Source: an uncultured Ignavibacteriota bacterium (GTDB lineage: Bacteria > Bacteroidota > Ignavibacteria > Tepidaquicellales > Tepidaquicellaceae). Taken from it: a stretch of 8,427 nt of DNA. Position 1 is the first letter of the stretch; the number at the start of each line of letters is the position of its first letter. A model generated the notes under the pieces. That model worked only from the letters and a program-made list of their open reading frames with translations. It was not told where the DNA came from and made no database searches. A program made the translations under genes and the position numbers. Below are positions 1 to 7,391 of the stretch, piece after piece. The stretch lies in contig CALKAJ010000302.1 in NCBI GenBank assembly GCA_937983305.1, positions 1 to 8,427 of the forward strand. Direction: 5' to 3'.

Positions 1-384
1 TTTTTAAAACCTGAAAAGGTAGCTGCAGAAGTTGAGTGGCATTCTGCCGCTTCACTTGAAGAGATTCAAACAAGTATTGAAACAAACAAGAAACCTGTGA
101 TTATTGATTTTTATGCGGATTGGTGTGCGGCTTGTAAGGAACTCGATAAATTTACATACACTGAAAAAGAAGTTGCTGAGTTATCAAAGTCATTTACTAC
201 CATAAAACTTGACTTTACAAAATCAGACGATAAAAAGGAAGCAATAAAAGAAAAATACAACGTTAAAGGTTTACCTGTTGTAGTTTTTATGACGGCAGAT
301 GGAAAAGAGCTGAAAGAAATCAGATTAACCGGATTTGAAGAGCCTGAGGATTTTATAAAACGAATGCAAAAAACATTAAAATAA
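1..384 (+). CDS. DsbD-type protein-disulfide reductase, C-terminal thioredoxin domain (5' end outside window)
   Basis: The reading frame is open from base 1, so this is the last 127 codons of a longer gene. The visible part is a thioredoxin-like domain with the active site W-C-A-A-C (cysteines at window codons 42 and 45) inside YADWCAACKE, and the cis-proline loop KGLP (Pro at codon 92). YADWCxACK and the later TGF match the gamma domain of DsbD, which receives electrons from a membrane CcdA-like domain and passes them to periplasmic disulfide partners. The transmembrane part would lie upstream and is not visible, so a stand-alone thioredoxin-fold protein or a ScsB/CcdA-fusion relative is possible. 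A GTG at 97 could be taken as a start, but the same frame upstream gives good protein (VEWHSAASLEEIQ), typical of the linker before this domain. The stop is 26 bp before the next gene on the same strand, suggesting one operon. Confidence 0.85.
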   Translation, partial: FLKPEKVAAEVEWHSAASLEEIQTSIETNKKPVIIDFYADWCAACKELDKFTYTEKEVAELSKSFTTIKLDFTKSDDKKEAIKEKYNVKGLPVVVFMTADGKELKEIRLTGFEEPEDFIKRMQKTLK

Positions 385-410
385 CAAAAATTAAAAACAG
401 ATAATAAATA

Positions 411-1142
411 ATGCTAAAAAAAATCTTTATATTTGCTGTGATTATGCTCTCTGCGAGTCAGCTAACTTTCGGACAGGCAGAGTTTTCTTTTGGAAATTCA
501 AAGCAGGATATCAAAAGTAAAATATTAAATCAAAACTCATTAGGTAAAACAGAATTTTCTATCACTCAAACAGAAAAGAAACCCGTAATCTCTTTTCTTT
601 TATCACTAATTTTACCGGGTGCTGGACATTTATACGCCGGAAGAATGGATGTCGGTAAATATTTTCTTGCAGGTGAGGCAGCTTTATGGCTTACTTACGG
701 AGGATTATCATATTACGGTGAAGCACTTGATAAAGATGCGAGAACATATTCTGTTATACATTCCGGCTTGAATAAAGAAGGAAAAGATGATGATTATTTT
801 GTTAGTGTAAGTTCTTACAATTCAATATACGATTACAATAATGAAAAGCTTTTAAGAGGCGAATACGATAAGATATATGATGTTAGTTCTCAATTCTGGC
901 AATGGGATGACCCTTCCAATAGAGATAACTTCGATGAACAAAGGAAAAAAAGTGAAAGAATGTTCAACTCCCGGAAAATTTTTACCACCGGAATGATAAT
1001 TAATAGAATTACAAGCGGAATCAGTGCGTTTATATTAACTGAAACACCTGATAGTAAAGTATCTTTTAATACTGAGGTAACAAGTTCGCCTGATAACAAT
1101 AATATTGACGGCTTTAAAATTAATTTCAGTACACGATTCTAA
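411..1142 (+). CDS. Exported DUF5683-like protein (paralogue A)
   Basis: This is a 243-residue protein of unknown function. Residues 1-21 are a signal peptide (MLKK, then a hydrophobic core), with likely cleavage before Gln22 (TFG/QAEF). A hydrophobic segment at about 58-75 carries LPGAGHLY (68-75), the motif that recurs in DUF5683 and TM2-like small membrane proteins. A second hydrophobic stretch follows (FLAGEAALWLTYGG, 85-98), and a third lies at about 190-210. The middle (120-185) is rich in Tyr, Asp and Lys. The protein ends in Phe (NFSTRF), as many outer-membrane proteins do, but no beta-barrel is evident. It is homologous by eye to the second exported protein after truA, sharing LPGxGxxY and EAALW. 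Its stop directly abuts the truA ATG, so the two are probably translationally coupled. No Shine-Dalgarno sequence precedes the ATG. The family assignment is from motif recall, not a search. Confidence 0.78.
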   Translation: MLKKIFIFAVIMLSASQLTFGQAEFSFGNSKQDIKSKILNQNSLGKTEFSITQTEKKPVISFLLSLILPGAGHLYAGRMDVGKYFLAGEAALWLTYGGLSYYGEALDKDARTYSVIHSGLNKEGKDDDYFVSVSSYNSIYDYNNEKLLRGEYDKIYDVSSQFWQWDDPSNRDNFDEQRKKSERMFNSRKIFTTGMIINRITSGISAFILTETPDSKVSFNTEVTSSPDNNNIDGFKINFSTRF

Positions 1143-1874
1143 ATGAGGTTCAGAATAGATCTGGAATATGACGGTTCGGAATATTTCGGATGGCAAAAAC
1201 AAAAAAGCACTGACAAAACAATACAAAACGTATTGGAAAGTTCTTTGAAAATTATACTTGGAAGTGATATTCCGGTTACGGCTGCAGGAAGAACCGATAC
1301 CGGAGTTCATGCCCTGAATATGACTGCTCATTTTGATTATCATAAAGAAATTAAAAAAGACAGTTTTCTTTATTCTGTGAACAAGATTCTGCCGGGTGAT
1401 ATTGTACTTAAAAATATCCGGAAAGTAAAAAATGATTTTCATGCAAGATATCACGCTAAGAAAAGAGAATACATTTACAAAATCACAACGAAAGATATCG
1501 CAATTGGCAGAAAGTACTTTTATAAATTAAAGTATAAAATTGATTTTGATATCCTTAACGATTTCATCAATTTTATCAAAAGAGTGAGATGCTTTAAATC
1601 ACTCTGTAAAAATGCTGCTGATAAACACGATTTTGAGAGTATCATTTATGATATAAATTACAAATACAATAAAAGCAAAGGTGAACTGATTTTCCTGATA
1701 ACAGCTAACAGGTTTTTACATTCGATGGTAAGAGCCGTTATAGGTACTGCGATTGATGTAAGCAGAGGAAGATTGGAAACAAAAGTAGTTAAAAAAGCAA
1801 TTTTGAACAAAGAAAAAATTAACATATATTATTTACCGGGTAACGCCCTTTTTTTAAAAAAAATCTATTATTGA
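1143..1874 (+). CDS. truA: tRNA pseudouridine(38-40) synthase TruA
   Basis: TruA converts uridines 38, 39 and 40 of the tRNA anticodon arm to pseudouridine in the cytoplasm. The 243-residue protein is close to the usual length. It begins with the family pattern YDGSEYFGWQ (9-18). The catalytic aspartate is D52 in AAGRTDTGVHA (47-57). The RNA-binding stretch FHARYHAKKREYIY lies at about 99-112, and the C-terminal signature NRFLHSMVRAVIGT at about 189-202. All key residues are present and there is no frameshift. The ATG follows the preceding stop with no gap, and the gene ends 2 bp before the ATG of the next gene, so it sits inside a tight cluster with two DUF5683-like envelope proteins. The function of the neighbours is not obviously related. 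The last codons lie in a T7-A8 run that contains canonical -1 slippery heptamers. Confidence 0.96.
   Translation: MRFRIDLEYDGSEYFGWQKQKSTDKTIQNVLESSLKIILGSDIPVTAAGRTDTGVHALNMTAHFDYHKEIKKDSFLYSVNKILPGDIVLKNIRKVKNDFHARYHAKKREYIYKITTKDIAIGRKYFYKLKYKIDFDILNDFINFIKRVRCFKSLCKNAADKHDFESIIYDINYKYNKSKGELIFLITANRFLHSMVRAVIGTAIDVSRGRLETKVVKKAILNKEKINIYYLPGNALFLKKIYY
1849..1863 (+). other. T7-A8 run with -1 slippery heptamers at the end of truA
   Basis: Seven T and eight A residues run through truA codons CTT-TTT-TTA-AAA-AAA-A. In the truA frame this contains T-TTA-AAA (1853-1859) and A-AAA-AAA (1856-1862), both of the X-XXY-YYZ form that permits -1 tandem slippage. The truA stop is at 1872-1874. A -1 shift here continues without a stop through 1871 into the frame of the downstream exported protein. 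The sequence is certain; any use for recoding or transcriptional slippage is unproven. No stimulatory hairpin or upstream Shine-Dalgarno element is obvious. Confidence 0.4.
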
Positions 1875-1876
1875 TT

Positions 1877-2800
1877 ATGTATAAAAATCTTAAATTTGCG
1901 GTTTTATTCTTAATCGCAGTCCTTTTTTCAAATTTATCTTTCAGTCAGACAGATATTGATGATTTTGATTTTACATCAACTAAAAAAAATAAAGAGCAAG
2001 CAAATATTAAACTTGATTTAAAAGAAAACTTATTATCTGAAAAAGACTTCAAAATACCAAACAGCATTAATGATATTGAAAGAAAACTTGACGAAGAAGA
2101 AGAGCCCAAAAGCCCTGTTGTCGGAGCAATGTTATCTGCCGTTCTCCCCGGTCTCGGTGAATTCTACAGTAAAAGTTATGTTAAGGCAGGTGCCTTCCTT
2201 GCTGTCGAAGCAGCTTTGTGGGTTACCTATACAATTTTTCAAAATAAGGGTGATGACCAGACTACATACTACCAGAATTATGCAAATCAAAACTGGGATG
2301 TCAGGAAATATGCCCGTTGGTTAAAACGTGAACCATTTACCGGGAATGAAGTTATTAATCCTGATGAACAAAATCTTAATATTTTAAGAAATCAACTTAA
2401 TTTATGTGAAGAAAAGAATTTTTCACATACTCTTCCAAATTACGGTGAGCAGCAATATTATGAAGTAATAGGCAAATATCAAAATTTTGTTGTAGGTTGG
2501 TCTGAAGCTAATTATGATGCTATAACAAAAGCAAATTACGGAACTACTAAATTGGGACAGGTTGACCTGTATATGAGCGAAAGAGAAAATGCTAATACCT
2601 GGTACAGCAGAGGAAGTTTAATGATTACGGTTGTAATATTAAATCATCTGTTATCTGCTGCAGATGCAGTTTGGACAGTTATAACATACAATAAAAAGCT
2701 GCAGTTAAAAACAAATATGAGTGTAAAATATCATTACGATTTTGCGGGAAGTAACGATTATAAATTAGTACCTTACGCGAACCTTACATTGAATTTCTGA
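1877..2800 (+). CDS. Exported DUF5683-like protein (paralogue B)
   Basis: This is a 307-residue protein of unknown function, read from the ATG at 1877. A TTG six bases earlier is in frame, but the ATG gives a cleaner signal peptide (MYKNLKFAVLFLIAVLF). Likely cleavage is before Gln24 (SFS/QTDI). Residues 25-80 are charged and probably flexible. The core begins at about 80 with LPGLGEFY (90-97) and EAALWVTY (111-118), which align with LPGAGHLY and EAALWLTY of paralogue A. Residues 125-235 are Tyr/Asn/Gln-rich and about 60 residues longer than in paralogue A. A third hydrophobic segment spans about 247-270 (LMITVVILNHLLSAADA). The C-terminus is ANLTLNF, ending in Phe like paralogue A. The gene begins 2 bp after the truA stop, so it is probably coupled to it, and it is followed by a strong hairpin. 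Location is probably the inner membrane or periplasm; an outer-membrane association cannot be excluded. Confidence 0.78.
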   Translation: MYKNLKFAVLFLIAVLFSNLSFSQTDIDDFDFTSTKKNKEQANIKLDLKENLLSEKDFKIPNSINDIERKLDEEEEPKSPVVGAMLSAVLPGLGEFYSKSYVKAGAFLAVEAALWVTYTIFQNKGDDQTTYYQNYANQNWDVRKYARWLKREPFTGNEVINPDEQNLNILRNQLNLCEEKNFSHTLPNYGEQQYYEVIGKYQNFVVGWSEANYDAITKANYGTTKLGQVDLYMSERENANTWYSRGSLMITVVILNHLLSAADAVWTVITYNKKLQLKTNMSVKYHYDFAGSNDYKLVPYANLTLNF

Positions 2801-2821
2801 TTTTTTAGATTTATTTTTCTT

Positions 2822-2858
2822 AATAACCGTAATTTTTTATTAAATTGCGGTTATTTTA
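2822..2858 (+). terminator. Hairpin terminator after the + strand cluster
   Basis: AATAACCG (2822-2829) pairs with CGGTTATT (2848-2855). The stem continues inward through T2830/G2847 and AATTT/AAATT, giving about 14 pairs around a 6-base loop. The inner T/G pair is a permitted U-G wobble on the + strand but an A-C mismatch on the - strand. The downstream tract is T-rich only on the + strand. It therefore most likely ends the dsbD-truA cluster. The convergent ispE stop lies 4 bases from the hairpin base, so it may act weakly in both directions. Confidence 0.75.
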
Positions 2859-3710
2859 TTATACGGGAAAAACTTTATAATTTTTATCTTTAAAATAAGC
2901 AATTGCTTTTTTCATACTTGAATCCTCCCTGAAAAATCCATAAATCGAAGCTCCGCTTCCCGTCATAGAGGCAAACTCTGCACCAAATTCGTAAAATTTG
3001 TTTTTAATATTCTTAAGTTCACCATATTTTTCAAAAGCAACAGATTCAAAATCATTTGTAAATATATTCTTATCAACTTCATCAAAGGTGTTTATCCCGG
3101 AAAGTGTAGATTCCTTGTTTAAATCAGCAGGAAATTTCAATGCTTCATAAGCCCATTTAGTAGAGATATGAATACCGGAATTTACAATAAGAATTTGATG
3201 ATTTATTTTAAATGTCCGGAGCAAAGAAAGAATCTCCCCTTTCCCTCTTGCAAGGCAGGGTTTCGAAATTAAGAAAAACGGAACATCACTTCCGGTTTCA
3301 GCGGCAACTTCAAGAATATCAAGCTTTTGAGAATTAATATTAATTTTAAAGTAATTTATTAAGTACTTTAAAACAGCCGCAGCATCTGAACTGCCTCCGC
3401 CCAGACCTCCGCCTATAGGAATATTTTTCTTAATATTAATCTTTATGATATAAGTTTTCCGAATATTGAATTTCCTGAAGAAATTAATTATAATTTTATA
3501 ACAAATATTATTCTTGTCAACCGGAATTAAAGGATTATTTGAAGAAATATAAACAGAGTTTTTATTTTCCCTTGAAGGAAAAATCTCTACATTTACTTCA
3601 TCGTATAAATTTACGGGATAGAAAATAGATTCGAGATTATGGAATCCATCTTCTCTTTTAGATAAAATTCTTAATCCGATATTTATTTTTGCAAGCGATT
3701 TATATAACAT
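2859..3710 (-). CDS. ispE: 4-diphosphocytidyl-2-C-methyl-D-erythritol kinase IspE
   Basis: IspE phosphorylates the 2-hydroxyl of CDP-methylerythritol with ATP, the fourth step of the MEP route to IPP and DMAPP, in the cytoplasm. It is a GHMP kinase of 283 residues, normal for the family. The N-terminal substrate motif is LAKINIGLRIL (6-16), with Lys8 in the catalytic position. The glycine-rich ATP loop PIGGGLGGGSSDAA is at 98-111. The catalytic aspartate is D142 in TGSDVPFF (139-146). The C-terminal GHMP motif is MTGSGASIYGFF (249-260). All expected residues are intact. The start is fixed by the AKIN motif lying only a few residues from the ATG, as in known IspE proteins. The gene lies 60 bp downstream of fabH on the same strand, probably in the same transcript, and converges with the exported DUF5683-like gene. 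No good Shine-Dalgarno is visible. Confidence 0.96.
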   Translation of the reverse strand: MLYKSLAKINIGLRILSKREDGFHNLESIFYPVNLYDEVNVEIFPSRENKNSVYISSNNPLIPVDKNNICYKIIINFFRKFNIRKTYIIKINIKKNIPIGGGLGGGSSDAAAVLKYLINYFKININSQKLDILEVAAETGSDVPFFLISKPCLARGKGEILSLLRTFKINHQILIVNSGIHISTKWAYEALKFPADLNKESTLSGINTFDEVDKNIFTNDFESVAFEKYGELKNIKNKFYEFGAEFASMTGSGASIYGFFREDSSMKKAIAYFKDKNYKVFPV

Positions 3711-3770
3711 TTGTATCCCGTTTATATTAAAGCCCGGGAAAATTCCACGGACTTATAAAATTGCAATCAC

Positions 3771-4775
3771 CTATATAGCCCAGCGAACTAAAACCGAGCC
3801 CCAGGTAAATCCTGCTCCAAAACTTGCCAAGACGAGGTTATCACCTTTTTTTAGTTTTCCTTCTTTGTAATATTCTGATATACAGGAAGGGATTGTAGCA
3901 GAAGTTGTATTTCCATATTTATCAATATTAAGCATTACTTTATCCATGCCAATTCCCATCTTTTGAGCAGTTGCGGAAATAATTCTTAAATTTGCCTGAT
4001 GCGGGACTAAATATGCAATATCTTCGGGCTTAATTTTATTTTTTTCCATAATTTCTGCAGAAATATCAGCCATACCCTTAACTGCAAATTTAAAAACAGA
4101 TCTTCCATCCTGATGAATAAAATGCAAACCGTTCTCTACTGTTTCTTTAGAAGCCGGCATTGCACTCCCTCCGGCAGGTTGCTTTAGATAATCACCTCCC
4201 GAACCGTCAATATGAAGGATTGCATCGAGTATTCCGATATTCTTATCTTCTGTCGGCTCAAGAAGTACACCTGCCGCACCATCTCCAAACAATACTACGG
4301 TATTTCTATCGTTAGGATCTGCTAATCTTGACATAACTTCCGTACCGACAACAAGCACTTTTTTATAGGTACCATTCTGAACAAATTGAGCCCCGGTGGA
4401 AAGTGCGAAAATAAATCCGGAGCATGCCGCAAGCATATCAAATCCCCAGCAATTCTTCATACCAAGTTTTTTCTGTACAATACATGCTGTTGAAGGATAA
4501 ATCATATCCGGACTTACGGTTGGGATTATTAATAAATCTATGTCATCGGGACCAATTCCACGCTGTTCAAATATAGACTCTATCACTTTTACAGCCATAT
4601 CCGAGGCAGCTTTACCATCTTCAAGATACCTTCTCTCTCTGATTCCCGTCCTCTCCATTATCCACTCGTTTGAAGTTTCAAGATACGAAGCAAAATAGTC
4701 ATTGTTTATAACTTTGTCCGGAAAATAACTTCCAACTGCACTTATATATGCATTAAATGGTCCTTTGTTGTTCAT
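3771..4775 (-). CDS. fabH: Beta-ketoacyl-ACP synthase III FabH
   Basis: FabH condenses acetyl-CoA or a branched acyl-CoA with malonyl-ACP and so starts fatty acid synthesis. The 334-residue protein has the full thiolase-fold layout. The N-terminal region contains SNEWIMERTGIRERRY (35-50). The nucleophile is C118 in AACSGFIFAL. The partner residues are H259 in PHQANLRI and N289 in YGNTTSATIP. The C-terminal glycine-rich region is ASFGAGFTWGSVLVRW. The triad Cys-His-Asn is complete, and the length is slightly above the E. coli enzyme (317). Substrate preference cannot be read from the sequence. The gene lies 37 bp after clpC and 60 bp before ispE, all on the - strand. It is not next to plsX or rpmF, a common arrangement elsewhere. 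No terminator separates it from clpC, so co-transcription is likely. Confidence 0.96.
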   Translation of the reverse strand: MNNKGPFNAYISAVGSYFPDKVINNDYFASYLETSNEWIMERTGIRERRYLEDGKAASDMAVKVIESIFEQRGIGPDDIDLLIIPTVSPDMIYPSTACIVQKKLGMKNCWGFDMLAACSGFIFALSTGAQFVQNGTYKKVLVVGTEVMSRLADPNDRNTVVLFGDGAAGVLLEPTEDKNIGILDAILHIDGSGGDYLKQPAGGSAMPASKETVENGLHFIHQDGRSVFKFAVKGMADISAEIMEKNKIKPEDIAYLVPHQANLRIISATAQKMGIGMDKVMLNIDKYGNTTSATIPSCISEYYKEGKLKKGDNLVLASFGAGFTWGSVLVRWAI

Positions 4776-4812
4776 TACAAAAATTTATATTATGATAAAT
4801 TGACATATATGT

Positions 4813-7326
4813 TTAATTCTTCGATGATTCTTCTTTACTTTCAGCTTCTTTGTTTTCTTTTCCTGAGTCATTTCGAAAAGTAAACTCTTCATTTCCTTCT
4901 GTATAAGAAATAATAATTTTTGAATCTGCTTTAATATTTCCTTTTAATATTTCTTCACTAAGCGGATCTTCAAGATATCTTTGCAATGCTCTTCTGAGAG
5001 GTCTTGCACCAAATACTTTATCAAAGCCCTTTTCAACTATAAAGTTTTTAGCTTCAGTTGATACCTCAAAAGTAATGTTTTGGTGCTTCAATCTATCAGA
5101 TATTCTTTTTAGTTGAATATCAACAATATCTATCAAACAACTTCTTTCTAATTGTTTAAATACAACAAAATCATCAACTCTATTCAAGAATTCAGGTGAA
5201 AAAACCTTTTTCATTGCGTCATCAATAGCATCTTTCATTTTATCGTATTGATTTGAGTCCTTAACATCTCCGAAACCAAGGATTTTATCAAGCTTTAAAT
5301 CCCTTGTCCCAATATTTGATGTCATTATAATAATTGTATTTTTAAAATCAACTTTCCTTCCAAGTCCATCTGTTAATACACCATCATCAAGCACTTGTAA
5401 TAATACATTAAATGTATCAGGATGTGCGTTTTCAATTTCATCAAGTAATACTACACTATAAGGTCTGCGTCTGACCTTTTCTGTCAGTTGTCCGCCTTCT
5501 TCATATCCAACATATCCGGGAGGAGCACCAACCAATCTTGAAACATTAAATTTTTCCATATACTCACTCATATCAACCCTTATTAATGCATCTTCGGAAT
5601 CAAATAAAAATTTTGCCAGCTGCTTTGCCAGTTCTGTTTTTCCTACTCCGGTTGGTCCGAGAAAAACAAAAGAACCAATTGGTCTGTTTGGATCTTTTAA
5701 TCCTGCTCTTGCTCTTCTGATAGCTTTTGAAATTTTTCCTATAGCATCAGCTTGTCCAATAACAGTTTTATTTAAATAGCTTTCCATATTTACAAGTTTC
5801 TGTGACTCAGATTCTGCGATTTTGTTAACAGGTATTCCGGTCATCATTGCAACAACATCGGCAATATCCTGCTCATTTACGTCAAAGAATATATTTTGAT
5901 TCTTTAAGTCCCAGTTAAATTTTGCCTGTTCAAGTTCAAGTATTAGATTCTTTTCTTTATCTCTTAATTTTGCAGCTTCTTCGTAATTCTGACTCTTGAC
6001 AACATTGTTCTTTTCTTGTTTTACTGCTTCAATTTCTTCCTCTATTTTAAGTACTTCTTCAGGAATAAATATATTTGCGAGATGTACTCTGGCTCCTGCT
6101 TCGTCAAGGACATCAAGAGCTTTATCGGGTAATAACCTGTCTGTTATATATCTGTCACTCAACCTGACTGCCTCTTCAATACCTTTATCCGAATATTTCA
6201 CATTATGGTGCTCTTCGTATTTACTTTTTACATTTTGGAGAATTTTGATGGTTTCATCTACTGTCGTAGGTTCAACCATTATTTTTTGGAATCTTCTGTC
6301 TAAAGCACCGTCTTTCTCTATATACTGACGATACTCGTTTAAAGTTGTTGCCCCAATGCATTGCAGTTCCCCTCTTGATAATGCAGGTTTAAAAATATTT
6401 GATGCATCAAGAGAGCCGCTCGCACCGCCGGCACCTACTATAGTATGAAGCTCGTCTATAAACAATATCACATCTTTTGCTTTTTCGAGTTCGTTCATAA
6501 CTGCTTTCATTCGCTCTTCAAATTGTCCCCTGTATTTAGTACCTGCTACAAGTGCCGCTAAATCTAATGTAACAACTCTTTTATTATGAAGAACTCTGGA
6601 GACCTGTTTATTAATAATTCGCAATGCTAATCCTTCTGCAATTGCGGTTTTACCAACACCCGGTTCACCTATTAGTACCGGATTGTTTTTTTTCCTTCTT
6701 GAAAGTACCTGAGCAACTCTTTCTATTTCTCTTTCCCGTCCTATTATCGGATCGAGCTTATTCTCAACTGCTAATTTAGTCAAGTCTCTGCCAAAATTAT
6801 CCAGTACAGGAGTCTTTGATTTATCCTGAACTTTTTTTTCCTGTCCCTGCCTTAATGGATTTGGATTTGAACTTTGTGAAGTTTCGGAAGAACTTCCCTG
6901 AATATTTTCAAGCTCAATTTTTACAGCATCATAATTTATTGCAAACTGATGAAGAATTTGCGAAGCTAAGTTATCATCTTCTCTTAGAATTGAAAGCAGT
7001 AGATGCTCTGTACCAATTGTCTGTGATTTAAATAATTTTGCTTCAAGATAAGTTATTTTTAAAACTTTCTCCGCCTGCTTTGTAAGAGGTATATTTCCTA
7101 TTGTTAAAGTAGCTCCTGAATGAGGTACTGTCTCTTCAATAGCTTTTTTAAGTTTAATAGTTGAGAGTCCGAGGTTTTTGAATATTTCAATTGCAATACC
7201 TTCTCCTTCTCTCAAAATTCCAAGCAATAAATGCTCAGTTCCAATATAATCATGCCCGAGTCTTATCGCTTCTTCCCGACTCAACCTGATAACTTCCTGT
7301 ACTCTATTTGAAAAATTACTATCCAT
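4813..7326 (-). CDS. clpC: ATP-dependent Clp protease ATPase subunit ClpC
   Basis: ClpC is a hexameric AAA+ unfoldase that feeds substrates to the ClpP protease in the cytoplasm and acts in protein quality control and stress survival. The 837-residue protein has the complete layout. The Clp N-domain is a double repeat (about 3-70 and 80-145), each copy containing IGTEHLLL. AAA-1 has Walker A GEPGVGKT (220-227), pore loop KYRG (264-267) and Walker B ILFIDE (287-292). A UVR-type coiled segment lies at about 425-468 (NYEEAAKLRDKEK), which distinguishes ClpC from ClpA and from the long-middle-domain ClpB. AAA-2 has Walker A GPTGVGKT (557-564), pore loop GYVG (604-607) and Walker B VVLLDE (625-630). 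LGFG (683-686) is the ClpP-docking loop. The C-terminal tail (820-837) is Glu/Lys/Ser-rich and probably disordered. The gene heads a probable clpC-fabH-ispE transcript. No CtsR-, MecA- or McsB-like gene is nearby. Confidence 0.97.
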   Translation of the reverse strand: MDSNFSNRVQEVIRLSREEAIRLGHDYIGTEHLLLGILREGEGIAIEIFKNLGLSTIKLKKAIEETVPHSGATLTIGNIPLTKQAEKVLKITYLEAKLFKSQTIGTEHLLLSILREDDNLASQILHQFAINYDAVKIELENIQGSSSETSQSSNPNPLRQGQEKKVQDKSKTPVLDNFGRDLTKLAVENKLDPIIGREREIERVAQVLSRRKKNNPVLIGEPGVGKTAIAEGLALRIINKQVSRVLHNKRVVTLDLAALVAGTKYRGQFEERMKAVMNELEKAKDVILFIDELHTIVGAGGASGSLDASNIFKPALSRGELQCIGATTLNEYRQYIEKDGALDRRFQKIMVEPTTVDETIKILQNVKSKYEEHHNVKYSDKGIEEAVRLSDRYITDRLLPDKALDVLDEAGARVHLANIFIPEEVLKIEEEIEAVKQEKNNVVKSQNYEEAAKLRDKEKNLILELEQAKFNWDLKNQNIFFDVNEQDIADVVAMMTGIPVNKIAESESQKLVNMESYLNKTVIGQADAIGKISKAIRRARAGLKDPNRPIGSFVFLGPTGVGKTELAKQLAKFLFDSEDALIRVDMSEYMEKFNVSRLVGAPPGYVGYEEGGQLTEKVRRRPYSVVLLDEIENAHPDTFNVLLQVLDDGVLTDGLGRKVDFKNTIIIMTSNIGTRDLKLDKILGFGDVKDSNQYDKMKDAIDDAMKKVFSPEFLNRVDDFVVFKQLERSCLIDIVDIQLKRISDRLKHQNITFEVSTEAKNFIVEKGFDKVFGARPLRRALQRYLEDPLSEEILKGNIKADSKIIISYTEGNEEFTFRNDSGKENKEAESKEESSKN

Positions 7327-7353
7327 ATTATAAAATATTATCTGTTTTTTATT

Positions 7354-7382
7354 ATTTAATTGTTAAAACAACAAAATTTCAA
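7354..7382 (-). promoter_or_regulatory. Possible clpC promoter
   Basis: Read on the - strand, TTGAAA (7377-7382) is followed after 17 bases by TTAAAT (7354-7359). These match the general sigma-70 boxes at 5 of 6 and 4 of 6 positions with ideal spacing, about 28 bases before the clpC ATG. The whole gap is very A+T-rich, so chance matches are expected. Bacteroidota promoters often follow a different consensus, which I could not find here. Confidence 0.25.
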
Positions 7383-7391
7383 TTTTAATTC

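Noticed and set aside
97..384. GTG at 97 as the start of a small thioredoxin gene
   Set aside because: The same frame is open to base 1 and encodes plausible DsbD linker sequence, so the gene enters from the left.
890..1454. Minus-strand open frames across paralogue A and truA
   Set aside because: Their translations show no family features and they lie opposite well-supported genes.
1871..1876. TTG at 1871 as the start of paralogue B
   Set aside because: It overlaps the truA stop, and the ATG at 1877 gives a normal signal peptide without the two extra residues.
2070..2324. Plus-strand 84-codon frame inside paralogue B
   Set aside because: It is an out-of-frame shadow of a gene with signal peptide and paralogue support.
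3734..3750. Imperfect hairpin CCGGGAA/TTCCACGG between fabH and ispE
   Set aside because: It has a bulged base, a loop of only two to four bases and no T-tract, so it is not a convincing terminator or operator.
4776..4800. Possible separate fabH promoter with a TTTG-type -7 box
   Set aside because: Only a partial match to the Bacteroidota consensus with no matching -33 element; the gap is too short and A+T-rich to judge.
4803..4812. 10-bp palindrome ACATATATGT between clpC and fabH
   Set aside because: It is short and of alternating A/T composition, so it is expected by chance in this DNA.
5996..7031. Plus-strand open frames opposite clpC
   Set aside because: They are antisense shadows of highly conserved ClpC coding sequence, with low-complexity Ser/Leu-rich translations.
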